A DNA stretch of 8,072 nucleotides, taken from positions 1 to 8,072 of the forward strand of contig JAJDES010000011.1 of the NCBI GenBank assembly GCA_029259675.1. The letters run 5' to 3'. Shown piece by piece: positions 6,042 to 8,072 of the stretch (positions are counted from its first letter, which is position 1; every line of letters starts with the position of its first letter). The translations under genes were made by a program, and so were the position numbers. Below the pieces are notes generated by a model that was not told the DNA's origin, did not search any database, and saw nothing but the letters and a program-made list of their open reading frames with translations. The DNA is from Planctomycetota bacterium. Its GTDB lineage: Bacteria > Planctomycetota > UBA1135 > GCA-002686595.

Positions 6042-6917
6042 CTAAAAGAACGGGAACAAGAAGCCTTGCCCGCGGGGACGGTCGCGCTTGACGCGCTCTG
6101 CATTTTGGGCGCTCTCGACCAAAGACTTGGGCGGCTTGGATACGCCCTTCGGGCTTGCGACATTCGGCACGAGTTTGGCGGCCTGCAGCGATTTCGTGCG
6201 TTTGGAGCGCGCACTCCGTAGGAGCTTGGGCAAGTGTTTCTCCTGCCAGCGCAGAGCACGCTTGTACTCGGGATAGCGCCGCTCCAATTGACGAAATTCG
6301 CGACTGTGATGAATGGTGCGCCCGCCGGCACCGGGACTGGGCGGCAAAGCTGCGTGCAGCAATTCATGGAAGAGCACGTAGCGCACAAACCAATCCGGTA
6401 CCCAAACTTGATCGAGCACGGGATGCACGCGGATCAAATTGCGCTCCAGATCGAAGCTGCCCAGCAAAATTGAATGTCGAGCGCGGCTGCGCGCCCGTCG
6501 GCCCCAGGTCAAGGCCGGTTGGCATTCGATCGGGGGCAACACGGCCGGCATGCGCGAGAGTTCAAGTTCCAACGCACTGAGGTCGTGAACGGCTCCGCTC
6601 GGCTTCAATTGTGAGCTGCGGGGGACGCGCTTGGGCAGTGCCGCAACGGCTTCCTCGATCCATTCGCCCAGTCGGTTCGAAGCGCGCCTCGCGCGCTTAC
6701 CGGAGCGCAGCCAGCCGGCTACAGCTTCCTGGACGTCTGGAGGAGCCTCGGAAAAGAATTGGCTCAGCCGCACCCGCGCTCCGTTGTTTGGCGCGTGGGG
6801 CTCGCTGCGCGCGTCGATCACCGTATGTCGTGCGCGTCCGTAGACCACACGAACCGGTCGATCGAGTTGCTTGGTGAGGAAAACCTCCCAATCGGACTCC
6901 GAAAGCCTGGATGGCAC
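6042..6917 (-). CDS. SprT-like zinc metallopeptidase with basic tail and C-terminal QGFLF motif
   Basis: Predicted cytoplasmic zinc metalloprotease of the SprT/YgjP-like kind, 291 aa. The catalytic helix is YVLFHELLHAAL (180-191) with zinc ligands H184 and H188 and catalytic E185; the third ligand is probably H204 (or H203) in TIHHSREFRQLERRYP, which matches the SprT-type H-x(2)-F..LE arrangement. Residues about 20-95 (RPVRVVYGRA, VRLSQFFSEAPPDVQEAVAGWL) resemble the N-terminal region of this family. There is no signal peptide. After the domain (about 235) comes a Lys/Arg-rich, probably disordered tail ending GQGFLFPFF; Q284-G-F-L-F288 fits the QxxLF pattern of bacterial beta-clamp ligands. 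The start is GTG 6917, directly downstream of an in-frame TAG (6929-6927), so no upstream start is possible; GAGG lies only 2 nt before it. Eukaryotic SPRTN cleaves DNA-protein crosslinks; a similar role here is inference. It converges on the ATPase gene, with 49 nt between the stops. Confidence 0.85.
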   Translation of the reverse strand: MPSRLSESDWEVFLTKQLDRPVRVVYGRARHTVIDARSEPHAPNNGARVRLSQFFSEAPPDVQEAVAGWLRSGKRARRASNRLGEWIEEAVAALPKRVPRSSQLKPSGAVHDLSALELELSRMPAVLPPIECQPALTWGRRARSRARHSILLGSFDLERNLIRVHPVLDQVWVPDWFVRYVLFHELLHAALPPSPGAGGRTIHHSREFRQLERRYPEYKRALRWQEKHLPKLLRSARSKRTKSLQAAKLVPNVASPKGVSKPPKSLVESAQNAERVKRDRPRGQGFLFPFF

Positions 6918-7146
6918 GTCCTCAGTCTAGGGCCTGCAAGTTTCAGTTCCAGGGAGCGCCGCGCTGCAATTGTAGGCGCGCTTGCCGGGAGCCTTCAGCT
7001 GCGAGGAGCTTCCCCTGCGGGCTCGCCATCGGGGGATTTTTCCGCGAAACCGCTCAGAACTCCGATGGAGGGCCGCAGTTGTCCCAGTCGGGAGGGCAAT
7101 GGGGCAAATACTGCCGCGCGAAGACAGTGGGGTTGCGGCAGCGGGG

Positions 7147-7193
7147 AAAATGAAGACGGGGATCCAAGCGACAGCAGCGCTTCGATCCCCGTC
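7147..7193 (-). terminator. Intrinsic terminator of the carboxypeptidase-regulatory-like gene
   Basis: A 10-bp perfect stem, GACGGGGATC (7155-7164) with GATCCCCGTC (7184-7193), continues after a single mismatch into a further 5-bp stem (AAGCG with CGCTT) around a 7-nt loop. Read on the minus strand it is followed by TTCATTTTCC (7154-7145), a U-rich tail, starting 51 nt after the TAG stop at 7245. On the plus strand no T-run follows, so it acts for the minus-strand gene. Confidence 0.75.
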
Positions 7194-7210
7194 CGATTAT
7201 TGCACGCTGG

Positions 7211-7229
7211 CCAAGGGCTAGGCCCTTGG
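7211..7229 (-). terminator. Hairpin just after the stop codon, possible auxiliary terminator
   Basis: CCAAGGGC (7211-7218) and GCCCTTGG (7222-7229) form a perfect 8-bp stem with a 3-nt loop, 15 nt beyond the stop codon of the minus-strand gene. No U-tract follows on that strand, so it may instead stabilise the mRNA 3' end ahead of the stronger terminator at 7147-7193. Confidence 0.45.
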
Positions 7230-7244
7230 TTCAATCAGCGGCAT

Positions 7245-8072
7245 CTAGTTGTTGCCCAGATAAAGATCTTGGCTGTAGTCCTGCCCGCCAACGACTGAAA
7301 GGGTGCGCTCGGAATTGCGCATGTCGATGATGACGTTGAAGGGGTTGCCGTCGTCGGCGCCGTCATCGCGGGTGGCGTGAATTTTGTAAGTGCCGCCGGC
7401 GATATTGCGCAGTAGGTAGCGTCCGTTCTGATCGGTGCGCGTGGGATAGTTGCGCATGTCGCCGGAGGCCGTCGAAACCATAGTGACGCTGGCGCCCATC
7501 AAGAGGTTGCCGGCTTCGTCATAAACCGTTCCTCGCACCGTGCCGCCGGGAGTCAATGCGATCGAACCCGCATCGCGTTCGCCGCCTTCGGCCACGCGCA
7601 GGCCGTTGACGACCTTATCGGGATAATCGGCGTGGGTGATGCGCAGCTGGTAAACCTCTGCGGAAAGCAGGGGCAGTTCGAAAGTTCCATCCTTCGCGGT
7701 GCGCACAGCCTTGGCCGTGGTCTTGCGCGGAATCGAAACTCCGAAGAGATCCGTCAGGGGGTTCTTCTGGTGGTTGTTGTCTTGGGTGCTGACCAAGGCT
7801 CCGAAAACGGGCTTGCCGGTTCCGGCCTCAACGATGGTTCCCGTCATGGAACCGCCCTTGGATAGGCGCACTTCGATGTTGTCGGTGACCATTCCCTGAC
7901 TGACCCGGAAATGCTCGGAGTAGGTCGGTGCAAAGCCGGCAGCACTGACCTGAACTCCGTAAAGGTCGCCTTCGATGCCGGCCAACTCGAACTTGCCCTC
8001 CGGATCCGCGACGCGTATTTCCTTGATGGCACGACCGAAGGCGTTGGACGGCTCGGTGTACTTGTGCAGGCT
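7245..8072 (-). CDS. Protein with tandem carboxypeptidase-regulatory-like (Ig-like) domains, N-terminus outside window
   Basis: The minus-strand frame is open from the right edge (8072) to TAG at 7247-7245, giving the last 275 residues of a longer protein. A TTG at 7985 is an internal leucine, since coding similarity continues upstream of it (VADPEGKFEL before AGIEGDLYGVQVSAAGFAP). Three consecutive beta-sandwich units of the CarboxypepD_reg type are visible: residues 1-70 (end of one unit), about 74-173 (GGSMTGTIVEAGTGKPVFGALV, KDGTFELPLL, YQLRITHADY) and about 176-275 (GGTVRGTVYDEAGNLLMGASV, DQNGRYLLRNIAGGTYKIHA). Each has the typical G-x-V-x-G-T-V, then D-x-x-G-x-F/Y-x-L, then G-x-Y-x-L/I order. 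Such domains are usually extracellular or periplasmic and non-enzymatic, serving adhesion or as spacers in surface proteins. Location cannot be checked because the N-terminus is absent. The protein ends with DYSQDLYLGNN, with no sorting signal or membrane anchor. Confidence 0.88.
   Translation of the reverse strand, partial: SLHKYTEPSNAFGRAIKEIRVADPEGKFELAGIEGDLYGVQVSAAGFAPTYSEHFRVSQGMVTDNIEVRLSKGGSMTGTIVEAGTGKPVFGALVSTQDNNHQKNPLTDLFGVSIPRKTTAKAVRTAKDGTFELPLLSAEVYQLRITHADYPDKVVNGLRVAEGGERDAGSIALTPGGTVRGTVYDEAGNLLMGASVTMVSTASGDMRNYPTRTDQNGRYLLRNIAGGTYKIHATRDDGADDGNPFNVIIDMRNSERTLSVVGGQDYSQDLYLGNN

Larger units (their letters stand above)
6918..7244 (-). other. Intergenic region between the SprT-like gene and the carboxypeptidase-regulatory-like gene
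   Basis: This 327-bp spacer separates two minus-strand genes. The right part holds two hairpins that follow the upstream gene (7211-7229 and 7155-7193). The middle has a 7-bp inverted repeat, CTGCCGC (7111-7117) with GCGGCAG (7135-7141). The left 190 bp should contain the promoter of the SprT-like gene, but I see no clear -35/-10 pair. No gene is supported: the plus-strand frame crossing it (6759-7298) is antisense to the SprT-like gene and has no protein-like features. Confidence 0.6.

Noticed and set aside
6759..7298. Plus-strand open frame (179 codons) spanning the 6918-7244 spacer
   Set aside because: It overlaps the SprT-like gene antisense, crosses the intrinsic terminator and runs into the 3' end of the next gene; the product shows no domain or plausible start signal.

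Overview
The window is GC-rich bacterial DNA with five protein-coding genes and no RNA gene, insertion sequence or CRISPR array that I can see. The gene types are acyl-CoA carboxylase subunits, an exported alpha-solenoid protein, a bacterial tyrosine-kinase-type ATPase, a SprT-like metallopeptidase and a surface-type protein with tandem carboxypeptidase-regulatory-like domains. Together with TTG/GTG starts, weak Shine-Dalgarno signals and leucine often coded by TTG, this mix recalls Planctomycetota or another large-genome Gram-negative group such as Acidobacteriota or Myxococcota. That placement is a low-confidence inference; no marker gene is present.

Layout. Bases 1-2545 (minus strand) hold a two-gene acyl-CoA carboxylase operon. 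A free-standing biotin carboxylase (accC type, TTG start at 2545) comes first, followed after a 6-nt gap by a carboxyltransferase beta subunit that runs off the left edge. A 316-bp divergent intergenic region (2546-2861) contains G and C tracts and nested inverted repeats. On the plus strand follow a 731-aa exported helical-repeat protein with an STN/secretin-like segment (2862-5057) and a cytoplasmic BY-kinase/CpsD-like P-loop ATPase (5252-5992), separated by a spacer with a perfect 16-bp palindrome. Converging on these from the minus strand is a SprT-like zinc metallopeptidase (6042-6917). Beyond a 327-bp spacer with a convincing intrinsic terminator is the 3' part of a multi-domain carboxypeptidase-regulatory-like protein (7245-8072, N-terminus outside the window).

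How they work together. Only the two carboxylase genes form an obvious functional unit: biotin carboxylase loads CO2 onto a biotin carrier protein not seen here, and the carboxyltransferase passes it to an acyl-CoA. The other genes look like independent transcription units. The most interesting observations are a possible beta-clamp-binding motif (QxxLF) at the extreme C-terminus of the SprT-like protease, reminiscent of the PCNA-binding motif of eukaryotic SPRTN; the unusual solenoid plus STN-like exported protein; and a BY-kinase-like ATPase with no Wzz partner and no tyrosine cluster. I found no convincing multi-gene novel system.
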